DNA of 64,000 nt. It comes from Pseudaminobacter soli (ex Li et al. 2025) (GTDB lineage Bacteria > Pseudomonadota > Alphaproteobacteria > Rhizobiales > Rhizobiaceae). The translations under genes and the position numbers were made by a program. This document shows, in pieces, positions 50,332 to 58,902 of this stretch (positions are counted from its first letter, which is position 1; every line of letters starts with the position of its first letter). The stretch is from positions 186,001 to 250,000 of the forward strand of contig NZ_PXYL01000005.1 in assembly GCF_003012705.1 (NCBI RefSeq). The letters run 5' to 3'. The notes under the pieces are model-generated. The model saw nothing but the letters and a program-made list of their open reading frames with translations, was not told the origin of the DNA and searched no databases.

Positions 50332-50352
50332 TTGTATACTCTATGTATGCAA
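50332..50352. promoter_or_regulatory. GntR-type operator candidate between divergent hydroxyproline genes
   Basis: Inverted repeat TTGTATAC (50332-50339), spacer TCTAT, GTATGCAA (50345-50352), with one mismatch in the arms. It lies in the 149-base gap, about midway between the two start codons, so it can control both. Confidence 0.6.
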
Positions 50353-50404
50353 AACTTCAACCGCACTGCCCGTTCCGGTCGGGCTCAGCCACGAGAGAGA
50401 CGAG

Positions 50405-51442
50405 ATGAGTAATACTACCGCCCTGCCCATCAGCGCGCTTCACGAGCGCGTCGAGGCGATCTTCCGCAAGGCAGGGCTCAATGCCATTCAATCGGGCGCG
50501 CTTGCCCGGGTGATCACGGCCGGAGAACGCGACGCCTGCAAATCGCACGGCATCTACCGCATCGAAGGCACGCTGCGCACGGTCAAGGCCGGCAAGGTGA
50601 AGCCGGATGCGGTGCCGGAACTCGTGCTTCAGGAAGGCTCGGCGATCGTCAGGGTGAATGCCAAGTGCGGTTTTGCCAATCCGGCCTTCGAACTCGGCGT
50701 ACCGGCGCTCGCCGACCGCGCCCGCGCTTGCGGCCTTGCCGCGCTCGTCATCAACGACTGCACGCATTTCTCCGCCCTCTGGCCGGAGGTGGAAGCACTG
50801 ACCGAGCAGGGCCTTGCCGGGCTTGTCATGTGCCCCAGTTATTCGACCGTCGCGCCCACCGGCGGCAACAAGCCGCTGCTCGGCACCAACCCCATCGCCT
50901 TCGGTTGGCCGCGTATGGGCAAGTCGCCTTACGTCTTCGACTTTGCAACATCGGTCGCCGCACGCGGCGAGATCGAGCTGCATCGCCGTGCGGGCAAGCC
51001 GCTGCCCGAAGGCTGGGCCATCGATGCCGACGGCAATCCGACCACCGATCCGGAAGCCGCGCTGGCCGGCGCCATGCTGCCCTTCGGCGGACACAAGGGC
51101 TCGGCCATCGGCACAATGGTCGAACTTCTGGCCGGCATCATGATCGGCGACCTGACCAGCCCGGAAGTGCTCGAATATCTCGGCACCACGACGCTGGCCC
51201 CGCCCCACGGCGAGCTCATCCTCGCCTTTTCGCCTCAGGCCTTCTCGGCCGGCCGCCCCGGCGACCCGTTCGCCCGCGCGGAGACGCTGTTTGAGCAGAT
51301 CGCCGGCCAGGGCGCCCGCCTGCCGTCGCAGCGCCGCTACGCCGCGCGCGCCAGATCCGAGGCCGAAGGCATCGTCCTGACCGCCGCCGAAATCGAGCAG
51401 CTCGACCGCCTGCTCGCACTCGGGCTCGACGCGGTTTCGTAG
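50405..51442 (+). CDS. Malate/L-lactate-dehydrogenase family reductase, probable pyrroline-2-carboxylate reductase
   Basis: 345 residues of the Ldh/DpkA fold. Conserved segments are SHGIYRIEGTL, VNAKCGFANPAFELG, CTHFSALWPEVE, APTGGNKPLLGTNPIAFGWP and PFGGHKGSAIGTMVELLAG. DpkA-type enzymes reduce cyclic imines with NADPH. In this locus it should convert pyrroline-2-carboxylate, the product of 3-hydroxyproline dehydration, to L-proline. It starts at ATG 50405 and faces the dehydrogenase gene. Confidence 0.9.
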   Translation: MSNTTALPISALHERVEAIFRKAGLNAIQSGALARVITAGERDACKSHGIYRIEGTLRTVKAGKVKPDAVPELVLQEGSAIVRVNAKCGFANPAFELGVPALADRARACGLAALVINDCTHFSALWPEVEALTEQGLAGLVMCPSYSTVAPTGGNKPLLGTNPIAFGWPRMGKSPYVFDFATSVAARGEIELHRRAGKPLPEGWAIDADGNPTTDPEAALAGAMLPFGGHKGSAIGTMVELLAGIMIGDLTSPEVLEYLGTTTLAPPHGELILAFSPQAFSAGRPGDPFARAETLFEQIAGQGARLPSQRRYAARARSEAEGIVLTAAEIEQLDRLLALGLDAVS

Positions 51443-51453
51443 GGCAAAAACCC

Positions 51454-51491
51454 AGAGCGAGATGGCGCCCCGAAAGGAGTCATCTCGCTCT
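51454..51491 (+). repeat. Perfect inverted repeat after the reductase gene
   Basis: AGAGCGAGATG (51454-51464) pairs with CATCTCGCTCT (51481-51491). The core CGAGATG / CATCTCG matches the 48691-48735 element. It lies 12 bases past the stop codon and is likely used as a terminator. Confidence 0.75.
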
Positions 51492-51540
51492 TGGCGCCGG
51501 CCAAGCCCAACGCCCTCGCATCCGCCTTGGACAAAAAGAA

Positions 51541-51565
51541 AAGGCCCTCCCAACGGGAGGGCCTT
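51541..51565 (-). terminator. Terminator of the deaminase gene
   Basis: AAGGCCCTCCC and GGGAGGGCCTT form an 11-bp stem around AAC. On the minus strand it is followed by a T-rich stretch (the plus strand shows ACAAAAAGAAAAGG just before it). It lies 25 bases past the stop. Confidence 0.85.
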
Positions 51566-51589
51566 GCCATATCAGGCGATTGCTCGGGA

Positions 51590-52552
51590 TCAGCCCTTAT
51601 ACTTCTGCACCGCGCCGGGGAGCTTGCTCCACTCGGCATACCAGGTGTCGAACAGCTTCAGCTGGGTCTCGACATAGCCGCGCTGGCTCTCGGTCAGTGC
51701 GTCGGTCTCGTTGAAGTGCAGCGTGTATTCCTTGTCGCCCTTCAGCACCATCATATGCTTGAAGTAGAGAACGAGGTCCGGGCCTTCGTCGAACGAAGAG
51801 AGGATGGCGAGCGCCGATTCCAGCTCCAGCGCGCGCTGGCGGGCATCTACGTCACCGGCGGCGGCCGCCTGCGCCAGGTTGCACATGTGGATGACTTCCT
51901 TCGGAAGCACGCAGCCGATACCGGTGATGGCGCCGGTCGCGCCACAGTTGACGAAGCCATGGAAGACGCAGGTGTCGACGCCGATCATCAGCGAGACCTC
52001 GTCGTCGCGGCTGGTGATGTTCTCGGCCGCATAGCGCATGTCGGCATTACCGCCGAATTCCTTGAAGCCGATGAGGTTCGGGTGCTCGGCGCGCAGCGCG
52101 AAGAACAGGTCGGCGCGCGTGGCGAAGCCGTAATAGGGGCTGTTGTAGATGACGGCCGGCAGGTCTGGCGCGGCCGACAGGATCGCCTTGAAGTGGTTCT
52201 TCTGGGCAGCGATGACCGAGCCGCGCGACAGCACGCGAGGGATGACCATCAGGCCCTGGGCGCCGACCTTCTGGGCGTGTGCGGCATGCGCCACGGCCGA
52301 AGCGCTGTTGATTGCTCCGGTGCCGACGATGACCGGCACGCCAGCCTTGACCAGGCGTTCCACGCCTTCCTGGCGCTGGGCGTCGGTCAGGAGCGGCCAG
52401 TCACCCATGGAGCCGCAGTAAACCACCGCCGACATGCCCTTGGCGATCAGCTCCTTGCCCTTGCGGACAAGCGCGTCGAAGTCGGGGGTGCGGTCCTCCT
52501 TGCAGGGGGTCATCAGTGCGGGAATTACGCCGGAGAAAATCTTGGCCTTCAT
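51590..52552 (-). CDS. DapA-superfamily pyrroline-4-hydroxy-2-carboxylate deaminase
   Basis: 320 residues of the DHDPS/NAL barrel. The Schiff-base lysine is in LIGFKEFGGN, the catalytic Tyr in AVIYNSPYYGF, and the substrate-binding motif in YCGSMGDWPLLT. In the hydroxyproline pathway it converts pyrroline-4-hydroxy-2-carboxylate to 2-oxoglutarate semialdehyde and ammonia. The start MKAKIFSGV is clear. It forms its own unit with an operator candidate in front. Confidence 0.92.
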   Translation of the reverse strand: MKAKIFSGVIPALMTPCKEDRTPDFDALVRKGKELIAKGMSAVVYCGSMGDWPLLTDAQRQEGVERLVKAGVPVIVGTGAINSASAVAHAAHAQKVGAQGLMVIPRVLSRGSVIAAQKNHFKAILSAAPDLPAVIYNSPYYGFATRADLFFALRAEHPNLIGFKEFGGNADMRYAAENITSRDDEVSLMIGVDTCVFHGFVNCGATGAITGIGCVLPKEVIHMCNLAQAAAAGDVDARQRALELESALAILSSFDEGPDLVLYFKHMMVLKGDKEYTLHFNETDALTESQRGYVETQLKLFDTWYAEWSKLPGAVQKYKG

Positions 52553-52630
52553 CTCAAACTCCTCTGGGGCCTGTCATTTCGGCAGGGATCGCCACGCCAA
52601 AACGACGCCGTATCCGTGCCCTCGACACTG

Positions 52631-52661
52631 ATTATACGCTTTGCATTTTATTTGTCGACAA
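52631..52661. promoter_or_regulatory. Operator candidates before the deaminase gene
   Basis: Two sites in the 124-base gap: ATTATACGCTTTGCAT (52631-52646), resembling the TTGTATACGCCTTGTAT site at 48540, and the perfect palindrome TTGTCGACAA (52652-52661). Confidence 0.55.
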
Positions 52662-52676
52662 GAAATCGACGGGAAC

Positions 52677-53381
52677 TCACAGCGCCATATCCAGCCGCTC
52701 GTTGCGGGTAAAAAGCTTCTGGATCTGGTGAACGATCTGCTCGGCATGCGCCTTGGCGAGACGATCGGCAGCATCGACATCGCGGGCGGCAATGACGGCG
52801 ATCATGTCCTCATGCTCATCGACGAAGCGCTGCGGCAGTCGGTCATTGTAGGACTGGTAGTAGAGCCGCAGGATCCGCCGCCCCTCGTCCAGGAGCCGGT
52901 TGAACAGGCCGGTGAAATACGGATTGCGCCCTGCCTCCGCGATCGCCGAATGGAGAGCCGCATTGGTGGCGATCATCGCCAGCGCGTCCTGCGCCTGCAC
53001 GGCAGCAGCGAATTCGGCCTGACGGGCGTGGATCACCTTGAGATCCTCGGCGCGATGGTGCTCGGCCGCCAGTCGCGTCGTGACGCGGTACATCAGAACC
53101 AGCGCATCGAAATAGGTGTGCATGTTCAGGAAGTCGATGTTCGACACCATGGTCGATCGATTGGGCAGCGTGTCGATCAGCCCCTCGCCCGCCAGCCGCA
53201 CCAGGGCCTCGCGAATGGGCGTGCGCGACATCTTGAAACGCTCGGCCAGCTGCACCTCGTCGATCGGGCTGCCCGGCGGCAGGACCAGATCAAGGATCTC
53301 GTCGCGCAGCAGGTCATAGACCATCCTCACGCCCGAGCCTCGCTTGCGTTCGGGAATGGATTTGGTGTCGGCAGTAGTCAT
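52677..53381 (-). CDS. GntR/FCD-family regulator of hydroxyproline catabolism
   Basis: 234 residues. The N-terminal winged helix (about 15-85) contains MVYDLLRDEILDLVLPPGSPIDEVQLAERFKMSRTPIREALVRLAGEGL. The C-terminal FCD domain has the metal-coordinating histidines (H, in AALHSAIAE and GRRILRLYYQ surroundings). It resembles HypR of the Sinorhizobium hydroxyproline locus. A TTGTCGACAT site lies 13 bases upstream of its own start, suggesting autoregulation. Confidence 0.88.
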   Translation of the reverse strand: MTTADTKSIPERKRGSGVRMVYDLLRDEILDLVLPPGSPIDEVQLAERFKMSRTPIREALVRLAGEGLIDTLPNRSTMVSNIDFLNMHTYFDALVLMYRVTTRLAAEHHRAEDLKVIHARQAEFAAAVQAQDALAMIATNAALHSAIAEAGRNPYFTGLFNRLLDEGRRILRLYYQSYNDRLPQRFVDEHEDMIAVIAARDVDAADRLAKAHAEQIVHQIQKLFTRNERLDMAL

Positions 53382-53393
53382 CAGGCATCCCTC

Positions 53394-53403
53394 TTGTCGA
53401 CAT
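53394..53403 (-). promoter_or_regulatory. TTGTCGAC operator candidate before the GntR gene
   Basis: TTGTCGACAT is a near-match to the palindrome TTGTCGACAA at 52652-52661. It overlaps the translation-initiation region of the regulator. Confidence 0.5.
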
Positions 53404-53693
53404 GAGAAATACGTCCCGGCGTCAATCGGATCAACAGTTTCCCGGAGGGATCCCCGGCAAGAGACACGGAAATGTCGAGAGCGGCACGGGGAACGGATTG
53501 GGTCCCGCAGCCGTTCTGCGCGCTGGAGCAGCGTGCCATGAGTATCGGGACCCGTCGAAGCGGCCTCCTTAGGCTCGGCACCCCCCCCTGCCGGCGTGAA
53601 GCCGACTGGACCCGGACAGCGCTGAAACCGTCCGCCATCGATATCCCGTCGTCCCCCTCCAGCCTTGCCTCGTATGGATGAAGGAACAAAACC
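53404..53693. other. 290-base gap between the GntR regulator and an alpha/beta hydrolase gene
   Basis: I see no supported gene. The stretch has a run of nine C near 53580 and a ribosome site (AAGGA) before the hydrolase start. It marks the boundary between the hydroxyproline locus and the following group. Confidence 0.5.
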
Positions 53694-54479
53694 ATGTTGA
53701 TGAACAGACGTACCTTTTCCTCAACACTGCTCGCAGCCGCGGCTGCTCCATTGATCTCAAGGCCCAGCGTAGCGGCAGCCCCCGCCCAAAGACAAATACA
53801 GGCACAAAACATCGTGCTGGTGCACGGCCTGTTCGCCGACGGATCCTGCTGGGCCGATGTGATCGCGCGCCTGCAGGCGGCCGGGCTCAACCCCACTTCC
53901 GTGCAGAACCCGCTGACGACCTTGCCCGAAGCGGTCGCTTCGGCGCAGCGCGTATTGGAGCGACAGGCCGGTGCGACGGTTCTGGTCGGCCATTCCTTCT
54001 CCGGCATGATCGTCACCGAGGCGGGTATCGAGCCGAATGTCACTGCGCTCGTCTACGTGGCGGCACGCGCGCCGGACGCGGACGAGGATTACACCGCCCT
54101 TGCCAAACGCTATCCGGCGCCACCGGCATCGGCCGGCATCGTCTTCGACGGCGACGAAGGGCGTCTTTCTGAGAAAGCTTTCCTGCGGGATTTCGCCGGC
54201 GACTTGCCGGAGGCGAAGGCGAAGGTGCTCTATGCGGTCCAGGAACCATTCCACAAGGCTCTGCTCGACGGCAAGGCCGCGCACGCGGCCTGGCGGGAAA
54301 AGCCGACCTATTATGCCGTTTCCACCGAGGACCGGACGATCAATCCGGACCTCCAGCGCTTCATGGCGAAACGGATGGACGCCAAGACGATCGAATTGAA
54401 GTCCAGCCACCTCTCGTTGATCTCCCATCCCGACGAGATCACGCAACTCATACTCGAGGCCGCCGGGCAGAAGAGATGA
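53694..54479 (+). CDS. Exported alpha/beta hydrolase (esterase-like)
   Basis: 261 residues. The N-terminus MLMNRRTFSSTLLAAAAAPLI has a twin-arginine-like motif with a signal peptide ending near VAAAPAQ. The hydrolase body shows VLVHGLFADGS, the nucleophile Ser in VLVGHSFSGMIV and the catalytic His in LKSSHLSLISHP. It resembles the small periplasmic esterases related to salicylate-esterase-like hydrolases. The substrate is unknown. It converges with the HisD-like gene. Confidence 0.85.
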   Translation: MLMNRRTFSSTLLAAAAAPLISRPSVAAAPAQRQIQAQNIVLVHGLFADGSCWADVIARLQAAGLNPTSVQNPLTTLPEAVASAQRVLERQAGATVLVGHSFSGMIVTEAGIEPNVTALVYVAARAPDADEDYTALAKRYPAPPASAGIVFDGDEGRLSEKAFLRDFAGDLPEAKAKVLYAVQEPFHKALLDGKAAHAAWREKPTYYAVSTEDRTINPDLQRFMAKRMDAKTIELKSSHLSLISHPDEITQLILEAAGQKR

Positions 54480-54531
54480 AGGCGAATAGCTGAGAGCCGC
54501 TTACAGTCGGCCAAGCCGGCCGCAGCGCCGT

Positions 54532-55821
54532 TCACCCAAGCTGCATCCGCTCCATGCGCAGCGCGGCGGCGCGGCGGTGGCCTTCGAGCCCCTCGCTGGC
54601 GCTCTGTCGGATGGCGGGCGGCGCCACCGCCTCGACGCCCGCGCGTTCGAGCCACTGATACGTGCAGACCTTGACATAGGAGCCGACCCAGAGTCCGCCG
54701 GTGTAGCGGCCCGCTCCCATGGTCGGCAGCGTGTGGTTGGTGCCGCAGCATTTGTCCGAATAGACCACGCTCGCCATCGGGCCGATGAACAGCGAGCCGT
54801 AATTGCGCAGCTTCTTCGCCGTTGCCTGAGGGTCCACAGTGTGGACCTGCAGATGCTCGGCGGCGATGAAGTCCGAATAGGCGATCATTGCCGCCTCATC
54901 CTCGCAGACGACGATCTGGCCGAAATCGCGCCAGGCTGGCCCGGCAACTGCCGCCGTGGGCAAGCCCGCGAGCTGCCGCTCGACCTCGGCCAGCGTAGCC
55001 TCAGCCAGCTTGGCATCCGTCGTGATCAGGCCGACGCGGGTGCGCACATCATGCTCGGCCTGCGCCAGAAGATCGGTGGCGATCATCGCCGCATCGCCGG
55101 AAGAGTCGGCGACGATGAAGATCTCGCTCGGCCCTGCCAGCTGGTCGATGCCGACCGGCCCGAACACCTGGCGCTTGGCCTCGTTCACATAGGCATTGCC
55201 CGGACCGACGATCTTGTCGACGGCGGGGATGGTTTCGGTGCCATAGGCCATGGCCGCGATGGCCTGCGCGCCGCCGACGCGGAAGATGCGATCGGCGCCT
55301 GACAGGTGGCAACCTGCGATCATCGCCTGGTGCGCATTGGGCGGCAGGCAGGTAATGACCTCGTCACAACCGGCGACCTTTGCCGGCACGATGGTCATGA
55401 CCGGCGCCGACAGCAGCGGGTAGCGGCCGCCCGGCACATAGGCGCCGATGCGGGCGATGGGAATGACACGGTGGCCGAGATGCAGCCCGGGCAGCGGTTC
55501 GACCTCGAGCGGCAGCATGGTGCCAAGCTGCGCCTCGGCAAAAACGCGCACGCGCTCGATGGCAAAGCGCGTGTCGGCAGCCGTCTGCGGGTCGAGGGCG
55601 GCCACCGCCGCCTCGCGCTCGGCCATGCTTACCTCGAAGTGTTCGACCTCGGCGCGGTCGAAGACGCGGCTGTATTCGCGCAGTGCCTCGTCGCCACGCT
55701 CGCGCACGGCGGTCAGGATCTCCTTGACCGTCTTTTCGATCTCGCCGGTATCGGCAATGGCGGCGGGGCTGGGCGCCTTGAGGAAGCGGGTGCGGGCAAC
55801 AAGTTCGGCAGGCAGCGACAT
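54532..55821 (-). CDS. HisD-family dehydrogenase, possible sulfopropanediol-type
   Basis: 429 residues of the histidinol dehydrogenase fold. All metal and catalytic residues are present: Gln and His in LLAQAEHD, the Glu-His pair in FIAAEHLQVHT, Asp in YSDKCCGTNHTLPT, and His in SEGLEGHRRAAAL. The segment CCGTNHTLPT...RYTGGLWVGSYVKVCTYQ departs from the biosynthetic HisD consensus and resembles HpsN-type 2,3-dihydroxypropane-sulfonate dehydrogenases. No other his genes are near, and it faces an ABC transporter, so a catabolic alcohol oxidation is likely. ATG 55821 (MSLPAEL) is the start. Confidence 0.83.
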   Translation of the reverse strand: MSLPAELVARTRFLKAPSPAAIADTGEIEKTVKEILTAVRERGDEALREYSRVFDRAEVEHFEVSMAEREAAVAALDPQTAADTRFAIERVRVFAEAQLGTMLPLEVEPLPGLHLGHRVIPIARIGAYVPGGRYPLLSAPVMTIVPAKVAGCDEVITCLPPNAHQAMIAGCHLSGADRIFRVGGAQAIAAMAYGTETIPAVDKIVGPGNAYVNEAKRQVFGPVGIDQLAGPSEIFIVADSSGDAAMIATDLLAQAEHDVRTRVGLITTDAKLAEATLAEVERQLAGLPTAAVAGPAWRDFGQIVVCEDEAAMIAYSDFIAAEHLQVHTVDPQATAKKLRNYGSLFIGPMASVVYSDKCCGTNHTLPTMGAGRYTGGLWVGSYVKVCTYQWLERAGVEAVAPPAIRQSASEGLEGHRRAAALRMERMQLG

Positions 55822-55960
55822 TTTTGTGTTCCGAATGAATGGGGTCGCGCAGAGAGTGACGGACGCGTGCCTGCCAGACAATCGGACCGGAAAGACCTGT
55901 CTAGTATTCCGACCAGTCGCTGCTACCATTCGGCGCAAGAAATCCAGGGAGGGGGATGCC

Positions 55961-56509
55961 ATGTCGCAAATCGGAGCACACCTGCGCGAACTGCGGCGGC
56001 GCCGACATCTCGGCATCAGGGAGCTGGCGGTGCGGTCAGGAATTTCGCATTCGACGATCTCGCTCATCGAGCGCGACCGCATCAGCCCATCGGTGGATAC
56101 GCTGAGCGCCATATTGGACGCGCTGGGCACGACGCTGACCGGCTTCTTTTCCGGCTTAATGTCGTCCGTTCCCTCCTCACCCTTCTATTCCGCGCGGGAT
56201 TGCATCGAAATCGGCAATAATGGTTCGATTTCCTACCGGATGCTGGGCGTCAACTTTCCCAACCGCTCCATTCTGATGTTGCACGAAACCTATGCGCCCG
56301 GCGCGGACACGGGAGAAGCGTTCAGCCATCAGGCGCAGGAAGCCGGCTTCGTAATGTCCGGCGCCGTCGAGATCACGGTCGGCAATGACCGCCGCGTGCT
56401 CAAGCCGGGCGATGGCTACTATTTCGACAGCCGCTTGCCTCACCGGTTCCGCAATGTGAGCGGCGAGCCAAGCCAAATCGTCAGCGCGGTGACCCCGCCG
56501 ACATATTGA
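55961..56509 (+). CDS. XRE-family regulator with cupin domain
   Basis: 182 residues. An XRE helix-turn-helix (about 7-62: LRELRRRRHLGIRELAVRSGISHSTISLIERDRISPS) is followed by a cupin_2 sensor (about 105-178) with EAFSHQAQEAGFVMSGAVEI and DSRLPHRFRN. This is the PuuR-like architecture that senses a small molecule. GGAGGGGG precedes ATG 55961. It is divergent from the HisD-like gene and precedes the ABC transporter, so it probably controls both. Confidence 0.9.
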   Translation: MSQIGAHLRELRRRRHLGIRELAVRSGISHSTISLIERDRISPSVDTLSAILDALGTTLTGFFSGLMSSVPSSPFYSARDCIEIGNNGSISYRMLGVNFPNRSILMLHETYAPGADTGEAFSHQAQEAGFVMSGAVEITVGNDRRVLKPGDGYYFDSRLPHRFRNVSGEPSQIVSAVTPPTY

Positions 56510-56636
56510 ACAGCAGACCGGACCTCAAAACTGGTCGATATATTAACCAGCACCTGACCTAACGGCATCAGCACTGTTGCACCAACCAGAGATGTGCTTT
56601 TGTTATTCTGTCCAGAGGTGGAACAAGGATAATAAA

Positions 56637-57689
56637 ATGGCTTTCAAGAGGACAATCAGCACGATCGGCGGGGCAGCTTTGGCGCTTTCGCTTGCAGCGG
56701 GCGCGGCGGCTGCGCGCGACCTGACCATCGTTTCCTGGGGCGGGAATTACCAGGATGCACAGAAGAAGATTTATTTCGAGCCATTCGCCAAGAAGCTCGG
56801 CAAGCCGGTGCTCGACGAGAGCTGGGACGGCGGCGTCGGCGTGATCGCCGCCAAGGTGAAGGCCGGCGAGCCGAATTGGGATGTGGTGCAGGTCGAGACC
56901 GAGGAACTCGAACTCGGCTGCACCGACGGCTTTTACGAAAAGATCGACTGGAGCAAGCTCGGCGGCAAGGACAAGTTCCTGCCGGCTGCGGCGCATGACT
57001 GCGGCGTCGGCGCCATCGTCTGGTCGACCCTGCTGAGCTACGACAGCGACAAGCTGAAGGACAATGTGCCGACCTCATGGGCCGACTTCTGGGACACCAA
57101 GAAGTTTCCGGGCAAGCGCGGCCTGCGCCGTGGCCCGAAATACTCGCTGGAATTCGCGCTCATGGCCGACGGCGTGAAACCGGCCGACGTCTACAAGGTG
57201 CTGCGCACGCCCGAGGGCGTGGACCGCGCCTTCAAGAAGCTCGACGAGATCAAGAAGGATGTCGTCTGGTGGGAAGCCGGCGCGCAGCCGCTGCAACTGC
57301 TCGCCTCGGGTGAAGTGGTGATGACGACCGCCTATAACGGCCGCATCTCCGGCATCAACAAGACCGAAGGCAAGCACTTCAAGGTGGTCTGGCCGGGCAG
57401 CATCTACGCCATCGACAGCTGGGTGGTGCTGCGCAACAGCCCCAACAAGCAGGACGCGATGGACTTCATCGCCTTTGCCAGCGCTCCGGAAAACCAGTCG
57501 AAGCTGCCCGACTACATCGCTTACGGCCTGCCGCAGAAGGAAGCGGCCGCGGCCGTGCCCGCCAAGGAGGCTGCCGACCTGCCGACGGCCGAAGCCAATA
57601 TGGTGGATGCCGTGGCGCTCGACGGCGCCTTCTGGGTCGACAATATCGAGGAGCTGACCAGCCGCTTCAACGCCTGGCTGGCTCAGTAG
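56637..57689 (+). CDS. Pot-type ABC transporter substrate-binding protein
   Basis: 350 residues. A signal peptide ends at AAAARD, then the PotD/Fe-type fold begins LTIVSWGGNYQDAQKKIYFEPF. Further segments are WDVVQVETEEL, FWDTKKFPGKRGLRRG and VMTTAYNGRISG. These match the polyamine/putrescine-type binding family, but members also bind sulfonates, quaternary amines and sugars. AAGGATAATAAA precedes the ATG. It is the first gene of a four-gene transporter operon. Confidence 0.9.
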   Translation: MAFKRTISTIGGAALALSLAAGAAAARDLTIVSWGGNYQDAQKKIYFEPFAKKLGKPVLDESWDGGVGVIAAKVKAGEPNWDVVQVETEELELGCTDGFYEKIDWSKLGGKDKFLPAAAHDCGVGAIVWSTLLSYDSDKLKDNVPTSWADFWDTKKFPGKRGLRRGPKYSLEFALMADGVKPADVYKVLRTPEGVDRAFKKLDEIKKDVVWWEAGAQPLQLLASGEVVMTTAYNGRISGINKTEGKHFKVVWPGSIYAIDSWVVLRNSPNKQDAMDFIAFASAPENQSKLPDYIAYGLPQKEAAAAVPAKEAADLPTAEANMVDAVALDGAFWVDNIEELTSRFNAWLAQ

Positions 57690-57703
57690 GACGCCGGAAC
57701 TAC

Positions 57704-57736
57704 GGACGGCCCGCGCCTGAGGTGCGGGCCGTCCGA
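57704..57736 (+). terminator. Intercistronic hairpin after binding-protein gene
   Basis: Perfect 12-bp stem CGGACGGCCCGC / GCGGGCCGTCCG with a 9-base loop, 14 bases past the stop. Like the one at 47606-47633, it separates the abundant binding protein from the ATPase and permeases. No T-tract follows. Confidence 0.65.
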
Positions 57737-57837
57737 CCATCCTTTCCGGTTCGATCGCCCAGCTCGATCGACGGGGATGGTTCCTTGAGGTGCTTTCCGG
57801 CTCGCGCCGGAAAGGCAATGCCTGAAGTGAGGGAAAT

Positions 57838-58902
57838 TTGCCGGCTTTCATTACTCTCGACCGCATCTCCAAGGCCTTCGGTCAGCTCAAGGTCGTCGAT
57901 GAACTGGACCTCCAAATCGAGAAGGGCGAGTTCGTAAGCCTGCTCGGGCCGTCCGGCTCCGGCAAGACGACGATCCTGATGATGCTCGCGGGCTTCATCG
58001 AACCGACGAGCGGCGAAATCAGGCTGGAAAACAAGCGCATCGACCACCTGCCGGCCCATCGCCGCAATATGGGCGTGGTGTTTCAGAACTACGCGCTCTT
58101 TCCGCATATGACGGTGGCCGAGAACGTCGCCTTCCCGCTGATGATGCGCGGCGTTTCCAAGGCCGAAGCTGCCGAACGCGTCAGCCGCGCCATCGACATG
58201 GTTAAGCTCGGCCATATCAAGGATCGCAAGCCGGCCCAGCTTTCGGGCGGCCAGCAGCAACGCGTGGCGCTGACCCGCGCGCTCGTGTTCGAGCCGAGCG
58301 TGGTGCTGATGGACGAGCCGCTGGGCGCGCTCGACAAGCAGCTGCGCGAGCACATGCAGTTCGAGTTGCGCGAGTTGCACCGCCGGCTTGAACTGACCAT
58401 CGTTTTCGTCACCCATGACCAAGGCGAGGCGCTGACGATGTCGGACCGCATTGCCGTGTTCAATGCCGGCCGGATCGAACAGCTGGCGTCGCCGGAAGCG
58501 ATCTATGACCGGCCCAATACGCGCTTCGTCGCCGAATTCATCGGCGAGACAAATCTCTTTACCGGAAAGGTGGAAGCCTGCGAAGGCCGGAACGCCAGGA
58601 TAAAACTGGAAAGCGGGCCAATCGTCCAAGCGAGCATTCCCACCGATTTCACCGCCGGGAACGCCGCGCTCGTCAGCGTGCGCCCCGAGCGCGTAAGGCT
58701 GGCCGAGCAGGCGGGCGCCGACAACTCGATCCAAGTCAAGGTTCTGGACACCGTCTATCAGGGCGACCATCTGCGCGTGCGGCTGGCCGGCAGCGGCATC
58801 GACCTGGTCGCCAAGCTGGAGCGCAAGGCGCGCCCCTGGCCTGTAGGCGCCGAAGCCTTCGCCACATTCGAACCCGACGAATGCACGGTGATCAGGCCAT
58901 GA
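57838..58902 (+). CDS. ABC transporter ATPase (PotA-type)
   Basis: 354 residues. Walker A LGPSGSGKTTILMML, signature LSGGQQQRVALTRAL, Walker B VLMDEPLGALD and H-loop VTHDQGEAL are present. The C-terminal TOBE_2 domain (about 275-350) contains VRPERVRLAEQ. The start TTG 57838 follows GAGGGA. Its stop overlaps the next ATG (ATGA), coupling it to the permease. Confidence 0.94.
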   Translation: MPAFITLDRISKAFGQLKVVDELDLQIEKGEFVSLLGPSGSGKTTILMMLAGFIEPTSGEIRLENKRIDHLPAHRRNMGVVFQNYALFPHMTVAENVAFPLMMRGVSKAEAAERVSRAIDMVKLGHIKDRKPAQLSGGQQQRVALTRALVFEPSVVLMDEPLGALDKQLREHMQFELRELHRRLELTIVFVTHDQGEALTMSDRIAVFNAGRIEQLASPEAIYDRPNTRFVAEFIGETNLFTGKVEACEGRNARIKLESGPIVQASIPTDFTAGNAALVSVRPERVRLAEQAGADNSIQVKVLDTVYQGDHLRVRLAGSGIDLVAKLERKARPWPVGAEAFATFEPDECTVIRP

